Below, in pieces: positions 44,966-54,447 of a DNA stretch of 64,000 bases (its first letter is position 1; each line of letters starts with the position of its first letter). A model generated the notes under the pieces. That model ran no database searches and was not told the DNA's origin. It saw nothing but the letters and a program-made list of their open reading frames with translations. Origin of the DNA: an uncultured Caryophanales bacterium (GTDB lineage Bacteria; Bacillota_I; Bacilli_A; RF39; UBA660); the NCBI GenBank assembly GCA_905206805.1, contig CAJLIR010000004.1, positions 1 through 64,000 of the forward strand. Direction: 5' to 3'. The translations under genes were made by a program, and so were the position numbers.

Positions 44966-45781
44966 TTAATCACCAACTGTAACATTTGTATTATTATCAG
45001 TAGGTGTTTCATCAATAACAACTGTATTTGCATTTATAAAATCTCTTAAATATTGAGTACTTACAGTAGTTGTTAAATCTTCATCCTCAACTGTTGTACC
45101 GTGAGGTACTGGGAACAAAACAACAGCTTTGCTAGATAAGTAACTTGCTTTTCTAAGCAAAATATGAATATCATCTGTAACACCAAAGTATAAATATGCA
45201 GGTGTTCTATTAGAAGAAGTATTTTCAAAAACATTATTTCCAGCAGAATCTTTAACTGCTAAAACTCTAACATTTTCTAATAATTTTCCAACCATAATTT
45301 GTCCATTAGTATCAACAGCTTTCATATAAATATCCACATAACTATCTGGAGTAATTGAATTACCATATGTAGTTGAAGTTGATACAGGAAAATTGTATGG
45401 AACTTCGCCTTCTTTGATATTTGTATAAAGTGAATCAGGCATATCATCTGCACTTACAACTGTTTCATTATAAAACATACTTCCGGCAGGAATTACAGTA
45501 TTAATAGCTGAATATTTTCCTACAATTGAAGCTGAACTTCTAATAACATTACTAGAAATGGCAACAGAAGGAATACTAATATTTTTAATCATACTTTGTG
45601 TAATCAAAGTACGAGGTTGAATTGTTTCCTTTGCAACAGGAATTTGTACAGGAGAAGTTGCCTTTTTTATTTGAGAATTATATCCAAAATATATAATTGC
45701 AATAATCACAACAACGCCTAAAATAGTAACAGTATTTTTATTTGTAAAAAATCTTTTAACCCCAATAATAAAATTATTCAT
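44966..45781 (-). CDS. CpaB/RcpC-like SAF-domain protein
   Basis: 271 residues. N-terminal membrane helix (about 18-34, VTILGVVVIIAIIYFGY), then SAF domain ETIQPRTLITQSMIKNISIPS and TVIPAGSMFYNETVV, followed by an RcpC-type domain with GNSITPDSYVDIYMKA, KLLENVRVLAVKDSAG and HILLRKASYLSSKAVVLFPV. Tad systems place it in the periplasm; in Gram-positives it lies outside the membrane. Two bp from cpaF. Confidence 0.85.
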   Translation of the reverse strand: MNNFIIGVKRFFTNKNTVTILGVVVIIAIIYFGYNSQIKKATSPVQIPVAKETIQPRTLITQSMIKNISIPSVAISSNVIRSSASIVGKYSAINTVIPAGSMFYNETVVSADDMPDSLYTNIKEGEVPYNFPVSTSTTYGNSITPDSYVDIYMKAVDTNGQIMVGKLLENVRVLAVKDSAGNNVFENTSSNRTPAYLYFGVTDDIHILLRKASYLSSKAVVLFPVPHGTTVEDEDLTTTVSTQYLRDFINANTVVIDETPTDNNTNVTVGD

Positions 45782-45798
45782 TTTTTCACTCTCTTTCT

Positions 45799-46200
45799 TT
45801 AATAAGGTGCTTCAAATATTGCATCAATTGAATTTGAAATATCAAAAGTCAATATTTCACCTGTTAAATTAGTAGTTTCAGAACTTGAAAGTCTAACACT
45901 AACTTTTGGTGGAGTTTCACTAATATCCATAATTTCTACTTTATATACTCTAGATAAATTAGCATTATCAGCAAATCTTCTAATAAAACTTTCAACGAAT
46001 TTTTCACCAACAATTTTAATATCACCATTTGCTTTATATGCAGCTAAGTCAACAGAATCATACATAGCTGCTTCAACAGTTTCCTTTAAAAGTGCATAAT
46101 TATGTTCATCTGTAGTAGTTAGGGATTGGAAAAAATAAATGAAGAAAATCATAAATATTCCAACACCAACGATAAATATTCCCCACAATGACTCTTTCAT
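45799..46200 (-). CDS. Pilin-like protein with MKES start
   Basis: 133 residues: MKESLWGIFIVGVGIFMIFFIYFFQSL (start plus helix, about 8-26), then a helical and beta domain (EHNYALLKETVEAAMYDSVDL, FVESFIRRFADNANLSRVYKV, EILTFDISNSIDAIFEAPY). No Cys. Shares the M-K/R-E-S-I/L-x-G start with the two TadE/F-like proteins. The stop TAG of the upstream gene touches its ATG, and the GGTGGAGGTGG of that gene's end serves as its RBS. Confidence 0.65.
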   Translation of the reverse strand: MKESLWGIFIVGVGIFMIFFIYFFQSLTTTDEHNYALLKETVEAAMYDSVDLAAYKANGDIKIVGEKFVESFIRRFADNANLSRVYKVEIMDISETPPKVSVRLSSSETTNLTGEILTFDISNSIDAIFEAPY

Positions 46201-49200
46201 CTATTTTCCACCTCCACTATTATATTTACTTACATAATCCCAACATTTTTGATCTCCAGATATAATTCTAAAGCTATCACCAATTTGTTCACAATATGAA
46301 TGACCACTATCCTCTAATTTATACCAATCATCACAACTTTGAAGTAAAGGTACAGAGAACCATTCATCCAAAGAACTATTATTATTTGCAGCAGCAGTTT
46401 CAAATATTGCAAGTAATTCATTATTTAAAACCTGACTAATACCTTTATTATAAACATTATTTCCATTTTCATCAGTTGCATTCATAATATCATTTGGATA
46501 AGCAATTGTAGAACTTGATGCATAATCTCTTCCATATGCACTATTAAATGCTCTAATTTGTTTAACAACATCCGGTGTAAGTTTAAATGAATATAAAGGA
46601 TTTATATCAGATGAATACAATGCACTGCCACTTACTCCACGATTATTTGAAATAACACTATCCACACTTCCAGCAGGCCAATTTTCACCAGCTTGTCTAT
46701 CTCCAAAAGGATTATCTAAATCAACACTACGATAAATAAGAGCTAAACCACTTGGAGTTGTACACTTTCCATTTTCACAATCATCAGTTGGAAAACCATC
46801 AGTGTTGCAACTACCATTTGGACAAACAGGAGGTTCAACACAATCACCGCTTGGACATGTTGGTTCTGGTGGTTCACAAGAACCAGCTTTACAAACGTAA
46901 TAACTTGCACTTAAATCCCACCAATTTGTATTTTCTTTTGACCAACTGTCATTCATTAAAGCATTACCAATAATTAATTTACAATACTCACCAGCATAAT
47001 AACATTTTTCACCATCACAATTTTTTCTACAAAAATCATCTAAATTAGAAAAATGTGATTTGCCATCTGAATCAAGACTTCCGATATTCCAATAACTTAT
47101 TGATAATGAATATTTACCACTTCCAGCAGAATATTTTACAGAATAATTGCCTCCTTCAGAAACGGTTGTGTAACCAGAATATTTGCAAACACCCCAAGTA
47201 TCCGTTCTTTCAGAGAAAGCTTGATTAACAATTTTTGTTTCAGAAGCATAACTATCTGACGTTGATACAGGACAATTACAAATGTAGTCTGCACCAGCTG
47301 ATACATTAAGACCTTCTTTTCTTGCTTCATCTGCAGTTATTAAATTACTAACCGTACCATCATTACATACACATGCATTAACAGTATCATTTAAAACATA
47401 AGAATCAGTTTTAGATTGAATTAATAATCTAAATGTCTTGAACCAATTGATGTTTTCCTTATTATAATCAGAAGCAGTTTCTGAAATTGTCCATCCATTA
47501 GTTTCATTTGATGTATTTAAAGAATTAAAATCAGTTATAGTAAGAGGAAAATTTCTATAATCAATTTCCCTTCCCTCAACAAAGTTTGGAACAGAATTTC
47601 TTCTCGACTTTCCTGTTAAACTACATGTAAAATTGCCATAACTTGCTCTTTGATCATTAGGTAAAGAACTACATGCTTCATCAAATCCATATTCAACATC
47701 ACATTTTTGATTAATTTCTGAGCATTTTGTAGGATTATATCTTAATGTTTCACCAGTAGATAATGTTTTACCATCCTCTGCACTATTGCAAGTATACCTA
47801 ATACCTCCAGAACTCTGTTCCCTTAATAAATAACTTTTACAACTATTTCTTCCAAGTTCACATTGTTCTTGTAAAGAAACAATCCCATCACCATTTAAAT
47901 CCGCAGATGTAGAACCAATAATACTATTTTGATTATTTGAATTTGAAGTCGAAGAATTTTGTGAACTACTTGTCTCAGTACATGTATACTCATAACCCTT
48001 ATAAATTAAATTAGTTGATGACCAATTGTCCATTCTACAAGACATTTTGTTCTTATCATCATTATTATAATTTGGAATTAAATTTGGATTAAATGAATAG
48101 AAATTATTATTATCACAATCATCATTGTCATCTACACATATAGCAGATGATGGTGCTATTTCATTTGAAGATTCAACTAAATGAGTGAAATCTTTAGAAG
48201 AATAATATTTTCCCATACCTGACAAATTCAATTCAAAAGATAGATCAGAGGAAATATCAGTACCAAGACTAGAATCAAAACATTGCATAAATGTTTCATA
48301 TGATTGAACAAAACTATGGTTAGTGTTTATAAAGTCATTATGAATCTGTTGCAATTGATTTTTATAAGAATTTGTACCATTCTTACATTCTTCTCTAATT
48401 TGCTCCAATTTTATTACTAAAATTCTATATTCTTCCCATTCAGCAGCGCATTTTTGATTTGCAGCAGTGCATTGTTCTAAATTATCTTTATTACATGACA
48501 TAAAATTACAAGTTGGAATATTTTTTCTAAGTTCACAATTATAATTAAAATCACAATATTTATCAGCAGATGTATCTCCACCAAAAGCATCTTCAAAATT
48601 ATAAACAGCTTCAGGATATTTTTCACAAATCATATTATAATTAGTATATGTATCAACTTGACTTTGAATACTGATCATCCAATTATAGTATTCCTTTAAA
48701 AATTCATCAAACTTTATATCTTCAGCACAAATTTTAACAACTTCTTGTTTAATTAAAGGACCACCATATTTGTTACTATTATCTTCACCTTGTACATACC
48801 ACTGAAAATATCTTCCAGCATTAGCAGCAGGGTAAAAATTTGGTAATGTAATTATTACCTTTTCTTGACAATATAAATCACAATATTGATTGATTTTTGT
48901 TTTATAGGTTTCACCTTGCTGTGCAACAGCCATAAAACTATTATCTTTATCATCAAGAGCTATTTTGTTCAACTCTTCTTCTGTAAGAAATATATTCATA
49001 TCTCCTTCATTGCCAATTACTTTGACTAAAGAACTGCTTTCTGAGTTAAAAATAGGATCTTTAAACGTAGATACATTGCTTGAACTATCATCACAATTAG
49101 CAGTATCACAAGAGGCATTAGCAGTTATTTTTGAAGGCTTACATTTATTGCTACAATATTTATCACAAATTTCCTTGTTTTCTTCCTTATCACAAAATCC

Positions 49201-50349
49201 TGGTTCATCACAGCAATAATTATTGCTTGGATGTGGAACACATTGCTTACAATATCCAGGTTTGTCATGGTTTTTCCAATAATCTTTTATAGGAACGCAA
49301 ACACCACCATCACTTATCGATGATTCTTCATAACAGCAATAAGGATCATCCGGATTATAATTTTCACCCGCATTTTTTATACAGGCATTATCATCTGGAT
49401 CACAAGGAACACAACATTTAGGTGTTTCACATTTTTTTGCTAATCTTCCAAGCCACACCAAATGCATAGAAGTTCCGTACACATTTCCATTTGTGTCACG
49501 CCAAGTTCCATCGTGATAATTAAGGTTTCCACAATTACCACCCTCGCACGCATTTTCACCTACAGAACTATTTAAATAAGCATACTTTGAAGAACCACTT
49601 TTTAAATTCCATGTACAATCATCATTATCTGAAAAGCAGGATAAACGCATATTAACTAAATCTCTCCATAAATTTCCACCAATTTGATTTCGAATTATGT
49701 TTACGCCATCTGGTAGGTTTGCAAACCTTTTCAAGAAAAATGAATATTCTGTTCCAGACATAACAAATTTTTGATTATGATCTTCTATAAGATGAAATGT
49801 ATTTAATGGTTCAATCAATATATATATTTTTTCTAAGGCATCACAATCATTTGCTAAAGCTGCACACAAATCATAGCCTAGTTCATCTAAAAAGGCAGGA
49901 TTTTTACAACTATTTCCTTTTTCAATTCCATCTATCAAATTTTCAATATATTGGTGTTTTGCTTCCCAAGTTGCAGATGATGCACCACCAATATTAATTT
50001 GATTACCTTGCACATATCCATTATAGTTAATTAACTTAAATGATAATGTATGATTATTAACAATATTTGTTTTGAAACTTGAGCCAGCAAGCATTTTCGC
50101 ATTAGTTGGAACACCATTTGACCAATAATCCACAACATTTTGACTTATTTTATTTCCATTTTCATCAACTACAGTTAGCCTTAAGCCAGTTTGTTCACTA
50201 GTAATTCCACTTGAAAAACTTTTAGAACCATCACTTGGAGTCCAAGTTCCAGCTGACCCTGCATTCAAATTTGAATCATCTGCAGACACATTAGATAATG
50301 CCACAAAAAGTGTAAATATAGTAATTAAAAATATATTAATTTTTTTCAT
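46201..50349 (-). CDS. Giant Cys-rich exported protein
   Basis: About 1382 residues from MKKINIF, which follows TAGGTGAAAAG. Signal peptide ends near SNVSA. More than 70 Cys by eye, in clusters such as CETPKCCVPCDPDDNAC, CCYEES, CKQCVPHPSNNYCCDEPGFCDKEE, CDKYCSNKCKPS and CNFMSCNKDNLEQC. No LPxTG, no C-terminal membrane helix, and the end SGGGK doubles as ribosome binding site of the next gene. An EF-hand-like NGDGIVSLQEQC near residue 830 resembles dockerin calcium loops. Likely a disulfide-bonded surface or pilus-associated adhesin; function inferred from position. Confidence 0.75.
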   Translation of the reverse strand: MKKINIFLITIFTLFVALSNVSADDSNLNAGSAGTWTPSDGSKSFSSGITSEQTGLRLTVVDENGNKISQNVVDYWSNGVPTNAKMLAGSSFKTNIVNNHTLSFKLINYNGYVQGNQINIGGASSATWEAKHQYIENLIDGIEKGNSCKNPAFLDELGYDLCAALANDCDALEKIYILIEPLNTFHLIEDHNQKFVMSGTEYSFFLKRFANLPDGVNIIRNQIGGNLWRDLVNMRLSCFSDNDDCTWNLKSGSSKYAYLNSSVGENACEGGNCGNLNYHDGTWRDTNGNVYGTSMHLVWLGRLAKKCETPKCCVPCDPDDNACIKNAGENYNPDDPYCCYEESSISDGGVCVPIKDYWKNHDKPGYCKQCVPHPSNNYCCDEPGFCDKEENKEICDKYCSNKCKPSKITANASCDTANCDDSSSNVSTFKDPIFNSESSSLVKVIGNEGDMNIFLTEEELNKIALDDKDNSFMAVAQQGETYKTKINQYCDLYCQEKVIITLPNFYPAANAGRYFQWYVQGEDNSNKYGGPLIKQEVVKICAEDIKFDEFLKEYYNWMISIQSQVDTYTNYNMICEKYPEAVYNFEDAFGGDTSADKYCDFNYNCELRKNIPTCNFMSCNKDNLEQCTAANQKCAAEWEEYRILVIKLEQIREECKNGTNSYKNQLQQIHNDFINTNHSFVQSYETFMQCFDSSLGTDISSDLSFELNLSGMGKYYSSKDFTHLVESSNEIAPSSAICVDDNDDCDNNNFYSFNPNLIPNYNNDDKNKMSCRMDNWSSTNLIYKGYEYTCTETSSSQNSSTSNSNNQNSIIGSTSADLNGDGIVSLQEQCELGRNSCKSYLLREQSSGGIRYTCNSAEDGKTLSTGETLRYNPTKCSEINQKCDVEYGFDEACSSLPNDQRASYGNFTCSLTGKSRRNSVPNFVEGREIDYRNFPLTITDFNSLNTSNETNGWTISETASDYNKENINWFKTFRLLIQSKTDSYVLNDTVNACVCNDGTVSNLITADEARKEGLNVSAGADYICNCPVSTSDSYASETKIVNQAFSERTDTWGVCKYSGYTTVSEGGNYSVKYSAGSGKYSLSISYWNIGSLDSDGKSHFSNLDDFCRKNCDGEKCYYAGEYCKLIIGNALMNDSWSKENTNWWDLSASYYVCKAGSCEPPEPTCPSGDCVEPPVCPNGSCNTDGFPTDDCENGKCTTPSGLALIYRSVDLDNPFGDRQAGENWPAGSVDSVISNNRGVSGSALYSSDINPLYSFKLTPDVVKQIRAFNSAYGRDYASSSTIAYPNDIMNATDENGNNVYNKGISQVLNNELLAIFETAAANNNSSLDEWFSVPLLQSCDDWYKLEDSGHSYCEQIGDSFRIISGDQKCWDYVSKYNSGGGK

Positions 50350-50366
50350 CTTTTCACCTACCATTT

Positions 50367-50834
50367 TTATTTGCATTGTAAATTTTCATAATCAGAGTCA
50401 CTTTTATAAATCTCAATAGCCTTGTTTAAATCAAAATACTTTTTTTCATAATCATAATATTTCGAATACAACCCAGGAGCTGACAAAAGATCATCATGAT
50501 TTACCTTTGAAAAATCTATTTTCAAATCAGTTGAAATCACATCATCATTTATTTCATATTCATAATCATAAAAATCAATGGAATCATCCCAATTTTTTAA
50601 AAAAATTAAATTATTTTTATAATTTTCTAGTAAATCAGGATTATAATTTGAAATTTGTTCTTTTTTTTCAAAATAAGTTATCTTATTATTCGAATCAGCT
50701 TTAAAGTATAAACTTATTGCATAATTTTCACGATTACTACTGCACTCAAGAACTTTTTCTTTTTTACTGCATCCACATCCGCTTACAATTAACGTAACAA
50801 GAATCAAATTTACTGCAATTAATATTTTTTTCAT
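50367..50834 (-). CDS. Small lipoprotein of the secretion locus
   Basis: 155 residues, lipobox LIVSGCGCSKKEKVLEC, then a DUF1307/YehR-like layout: LECSSNRENYAISLYFKADSNNKITYFEKKEQI and a closing SDYENLQCK. Two other proteins in the window (62002 and 59459) follow a similar C-start, beta-rich, C-end pattern. Start at MKKILIAV after AAAGGAATATAAAA. Possibly an envelope anchor for the machine. Confidence 0.65.
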   Translation of the reverse strand: MKKILIAVNLILVTLIVSGCGCSKKEKVLECSSNRENYAISLYFKADSNNKITYFEKKEQISNYNPDLLENYKNNLIFLKNWDDSIDFYDYEYEINDDVISTDLKIDFSKVNHDDLLSAPGLYSKYYDYEKKYFDLNKAIEIYKSDSDYENLQCK

Positions 50835-50853
50835 TTTTATATTCCTTTCTATT

Positions 50854-51504
50854 TTAAAATCCAAAACTATCTTTTTTATATCTAATATATTTAACAGTTA
50901 CAATAGAAATAGTAATAACTATCAAAATATAAACTCCATACATTCTAATAAAATTTAAAACAAAATCTATTATACTTATATTTTTATCTACAACATTATC
51001 ATCTGGATTTTCATTTATACTATTTTTATAATTATTAACATTTTTTATAAATTCGTTTCTACTTAAAGAATGTGATACCCATTTTTGACATAAACTATAT
51101 TCTTTAGCATCGTCGCAAACACTTAACATATAATATGGATTGTAGCTAGGTAATGTTGCATAAAGTTTTCCTACACTATCATAGTCACAAGCATTTACAC
51201 CATAAAAATCAAATGTATAACTATTACCAGCAGGATAATTATATAAAATTACCTCCCCCAAATCATTTCCATAATATAAATTACCGAATTCATCTTTAAA
51301 ATAGATTTGAGAATTGACATTATTAAATCTTAGTGAAAAACTTGCCCTATTATTTTGAATTACATAATCATAACTAATATTAATATTTGAAACAATTTGT
51401 TTCAATTTTGCTTTTTCTTGAATTGTACAAGAAGCTTTTATATTAATAGGTTTAACTAATAAGACAATAAGCACAAAAAAATACAAAAATCTCCTATTTA
51501 TCAT
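50854..51504 (-). CDS. Exported protein with C-terminal membrane helix
   Basis: 216 residues. Signal peptide (FFVLIVLLVKPINIKAS) followed at once by a Cys, a beta-rich ectodomain with five Cys (about 25-170: NACDYDSVG, SVCDDAKEYSLCQKW), one C-terminal helix (about 188-206, YGVYILIVITISIVTVKYI) and a basic tail. Type I membrane protein of unknown role, second gene of the operon. Cys content agrees with the neighbouring Cys-rich protein. Confidence 0.65.
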   Translation of the reverse strand: MINRRFLYFFVLIVLLVKPINIKASCTIQEKAKLKQIVSNINISYDYVIQNNRASFSLRFNNVNSQIYFKDEFGNLYYGNDLGEVILYNYPAGNSYTFDFYGVNACDYDSVGKLYATLPSYNPYYMLSVCDDAKEYSLCQKWVSHSLSRNEFIKNVNNYKNSINENPDDNVVDKNISIIDFVLNFIRMYGVYILIVITISIVTVKYIRYKKDSFGF

Positions 51505-51569
51505 TTTCTCACCTCAATTATAGTATATTTTTTTTTGAAAATCAACAGAAATTGACAACACTTTACAAT

Positions 51570-53174
51570 TTATCTAATTTTATAAATATAGATATAATCA
51601 CGAACTTTAAATACAATAGAAATTTCACTAGCACTCTCTATTTCTTTAATTGCTTCGATATAATATATATTATCTTCATTTACCCTAACCGATTTAACTT
51701 GTTTTAAAGCAGTCACATCACTTTTTTCTTGACCATTAATTGTATATTTAAAACTACCATATAAACTCATAAATTTAAATAAATCTGTAGTTTTTTCTTT
51801 AGCACTATTTTGTGACCATTCGATTGAACCATTTAATTTTACAAGGGTTTTATCATAATTATTAATAATAGCCGGTTTTAAAATTTCAACTGAATTATAA
51901 CATTCATCTGTAGAAACACAAAAATTATAATTCAAAGAATATTGACTTAAAACATCTGAAAAATCAATAGTAAGTTTCGTATCTTGAAGTACACTATCTG
52001 AAAAATCAATAGTATCGCCCAAACTATATGTTTTTGTATCTTTAACCTCATCTAAATTTCTAGGATTTATTTCGACATTAATTGTTTTTGCCTCTGTACT
52101 TGTAATTGATGTATTATCAACATATCTAAAAGTCATTTGTTTATTCAAATCACTCTTATCAATTGGATAAACAAGTAAATATTTAACAAAATCAGAACCA
52201 ATATACTGACTGTTATAAACATTTCCAATGTCGATAAATTGATCAGCATATAAAGAATTATGATGGTATTTATTATAACCAATAATAAGTTCTGGTTTAG
52301 CTATATTAATCTGCTTTTCTCTAGAACCATTTGTTTTTAAATTTACCTCTAAAATAATAAAGTATTTATTGTTAGAAATAACTTTACTTTTATAATCTAA
52401 ATTAGTAACATAGGCATTACTAATAGACATAGTAAAATCACTTGTGGTAAAAAAATCAGTCTGCGTATATTTTTTATTGTATACACCTAAACTCAAATAA
52501 AAAATCAAACATAACACACAAATACAAATAGAACTTATAAAGAAAAATAAATAGCGGTTTTCATAATAAAAATATCTTAAAAATCTCTTTCCCTTATTAA
52601 CGTTTCTTTTTGCTTTGTTGAAGTCGACATTAACATCAAACTCAAATTCCTCATTATCGCTATCAACTATATCAAATTCCTTTAAATCTTCTTTAAAATT
52701 AAATTTTTTGATATCAAAACCCAAAGCTCTAATACCATACAAAATAATTTCAACAATTTGTATGAAAGAAATAACTGTTAAAAAATCTCTTATATTACGT
52801 AAAATTTTTACATCAACAATCTTAACTTCCATATTACCAACAATATTATAAGCATAAGCAATCAAAGCAAATGAAGCAATATAAATTATAATGGTACCAA
52901 TATAAAGTTTTATTGATTTTTTTTTCATAAAAAGCAAAAAAATAATCACAATAGATAGTATAATAACCAAAAATATAGACAAATATATATATATATCAAA
53001 TAAAGCATTAGTGGGATTAGTTGATAATATTCCAGTATACGTAGAAATAGCTACATCAAAAAAATTTATAATACGACTAAATCTATACACAATATAAACC
53101 ATTAAAATAGTCAGAATTAAATGAATCAATTTAAAATTTTTTATTAAGATTTTATATGGTTTTCTAAGTATCAC
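51570..53174 (-). CDS. Polytopic membrane protein with DUF4352-like ectodomain
   Basis: 534 residues, GTG start after AGGGTGA. Helices at about 18-32, 60-85, 92-116, 128-148 and 203-228, then an exocellular region with the pattern DFTMSISNAYVTNLDYKSKVI...KYFIILEVNLKTNGSREKQI that resembles the Ig-like DUF4352 fold. First gene of the 23-gene run, with an extended -10-like TGT-TATACT upstream. Not recognised; placement suggests a role in the machine, such as regulation or docking. Confidence 0.6.
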   Translation of the reverse strand: MILRKPYKILIKNFKLIHLILTILMVYIVYRFSRIINFFDVAISTYTGILSTNPTNALFDIYIYLSIFLVIILSIVIIFLLFMKKKSIKLYIGTIIIYIASFALIAYAYNIVGNMEVKIVDVKILRNIRDFLTVISFIQIVEIILYGIRALGFDIKKFNFKEDLKEFDIVDSDNEEFEFDVNVDFNKAKRNVNKGKRFLRYFYYENRYLFFFISSICICVLCLIFYLSLGVYNKKYTQTDFFTTSDFTMSISNAYVTNLDYKSKVISNNKYFIILEVNLKTNGSREKQINIAKPELIIGYNKYHHNSLYADQFIDIGNVYNSQYIGSDFVKYLLVYPIDKSDLNKQMTFRYVDNTSITSTEAKTINVEINPRNLDEVKDTKTYSLGDTIDFSDSVLQDTKLTIDFSDVLSQYSLNYNFCVSTDECYNSVEILKPAIINNYDKTLVKLNGSIEWSQNSAKEKTTDLFKFMSLYGSFKYTINGQEKSDVTALKQVKSVRVNEDNIYYIEAIKEIESASEISIVFKVRDYIYIYKIR

Positions 53175-53310
53175 ACTATCACCCTACTCTCACTATTATA
53201 TAATTAGTATAACACAAAAATATAAAAAAAAAAGAAAATTTAACTATTTTTTTAGTAAAATCCCCTTATTTTTTTATTTCGTAATTAAAAAGATTATTAA
53301 CTATTAGAAT

Positions 53311-53619
53311 TTAATATCTTATGTTTTTACTTAAAACAATGATTTTTTCATAATCATCATCACTAGCCATAATATTTTTATGAATAGAATTACATTTCTG
53401 ACATTTATATATTATTTTATAACTATTTTTAAACTTTTCTATTCCAACTGGTATCAATAATCCCTTACATTCATTAAGTCTGTCACCTGGATTAATATCA
53501 ACATGTTTTGAATATAAACAATATGGGCAATGATCTCTCGATGTATATTCTAACTTTGTTACATTTTTACCACAATTCTCACAAATAAATTCTTCATCCC
53601 GTACCATAAATCTTTTCAT
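53311..53619 (-). CDS. RNHCP-type zinc-ribbon protein
   Basis: 102 residues from MKRFMVRD, start supported by GTGAGGAAC. First zinc ribbon FICENCGKNV...HCPYCLYSKHVD, second KCQKCNSIHKNI. The SRDHCPYC stretch is the RNHCP motif that names the family; these are common in low-GC bacteria and of unknown function. Divergent from scpA. Two Cys4-type sites are intact. Confidence 0.85.
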   Translation of the reverse strand: MKRFMVRDEEFICENCGKNVTKLEYTSRDHCPYCLYSKHVDINPGDRLNECKGLLIPVGIEKFKNSYKIIYKCQKCNSIHKNIMASDDDYEKIIVLSKNIRY

Positions 53620-53679
53620 AAAGTTCCTCACATTCAATAAAAGTATAAACAAAAATAAAAAAAAATACAAGAATATAAT

Positions 53680-53707
53680 TTGCGAATATCATTATACGTG
53701 ATATAAT
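53680..53707 (+). promoter_or_regulatory. Promoter of scpAB
   Basis: TTGCGA (53680-53685), 16 bp, TATAAT (53702-53707), 20 bp before scpA. Confidence 0.6.
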
Positions 53708-53727
53708 TAAAACAATGGAGTGACAAT

Positions 53728-54447
53728 ATGGAGTACAAATTTACTATAAACGATTTTGAAGGACCACTTGATTTATTATTACACCTTATTAAAGAATCAA
53801 ATATTAATATTTGTGATATTAACATTGTTGAAATTACTGAACAATATTTAAACTTTATAGAAAAAGAGCAAAATTTAAATTTAAATATTGCAAGTGAATA
53901 TCTAATAATGGCTGCGGAATTAATAGAAATAAAATCAAAAATGCTTCTTCCAAAACAAGAAAAAAACATTGATGAAGAAACTGATATTAAGGAAAATTTA
54001 ATTAATAAATTAATTGAATACAATAAATACAAAGGTATAATTCCACAATTAAAAGAACTTAATAACGAAAGAAATACCATATATACAAAGTCACCAGAAA
54101 ATTTAGATTATTTGGAAAAAGAAAAAGTAAATAATGAAAGTTCCGAACTACATATTTTATTGGACGCTTTTAACAAATTTTTAAACGAACAAAAAGATAA
54201 TGAACCACTTAAAACAACTGTGACTAAAAAAGAGTATTCAATTGAAAAAAGAAATAAAGAAATTAAAAACATATTAAGAAAAAAAAATATAATCAACTTT
54301 ATTGAATTATTTGACACAATATCAAAAGAATATATTGTCATTACCTTCTTATCCATATTAGATTTAGCGAAAAAAAATGAAATAATTATAGAACAGGATA
54401 AAAACTTTAAAAATATCATACTAAAAAACAATGAGGTGAAATCATGA
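53728..54447 (+). CDS. scpA: Segregation and condensation protein A
   Basis: Kleisin of the SMC-ScpAB condensin. 239 residues. N-terminus FEGPLDLLLHLIKESNINICDINI and ASEYLIMAAELIEIKSKMLLP are diagnostic; the C-terminal winged helix (NFIELFDTISKEYIVITFLSILDLAKKNEI) binds SMC. It stops at TGA inside ATGA with scpB, evidence that UGA is a real stop here. Confidence 0.95.
   Translation: MEYKFTINDFEGPLDLLLHLIKESNINICDINIVEITEQYLNFIEKEQNLNLNIASEYLIMAAELIEIKSKMLLPKQEKNIDEETDIKENLINKLIEYNKYKGIIPQLKELNNERNTIYTKSPENLDYLEKEKVNNESSELHILLDAFNKFLNEQKDNEPLKTTVTKKEYSIEKRNKEIKNILRKKNIINFIELFDTISKEYIVITFLSILDLAKKNEIIIEQDKNFKNIILKNNEVKS

Noticed and set aside
46752..49997. Short plus-strand ORFs inside the giant Cys-rich gene
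   Set aside because: Antisense shadows rich in His/Asn/Leu caused by the Cys/Asn-rich coding strand.
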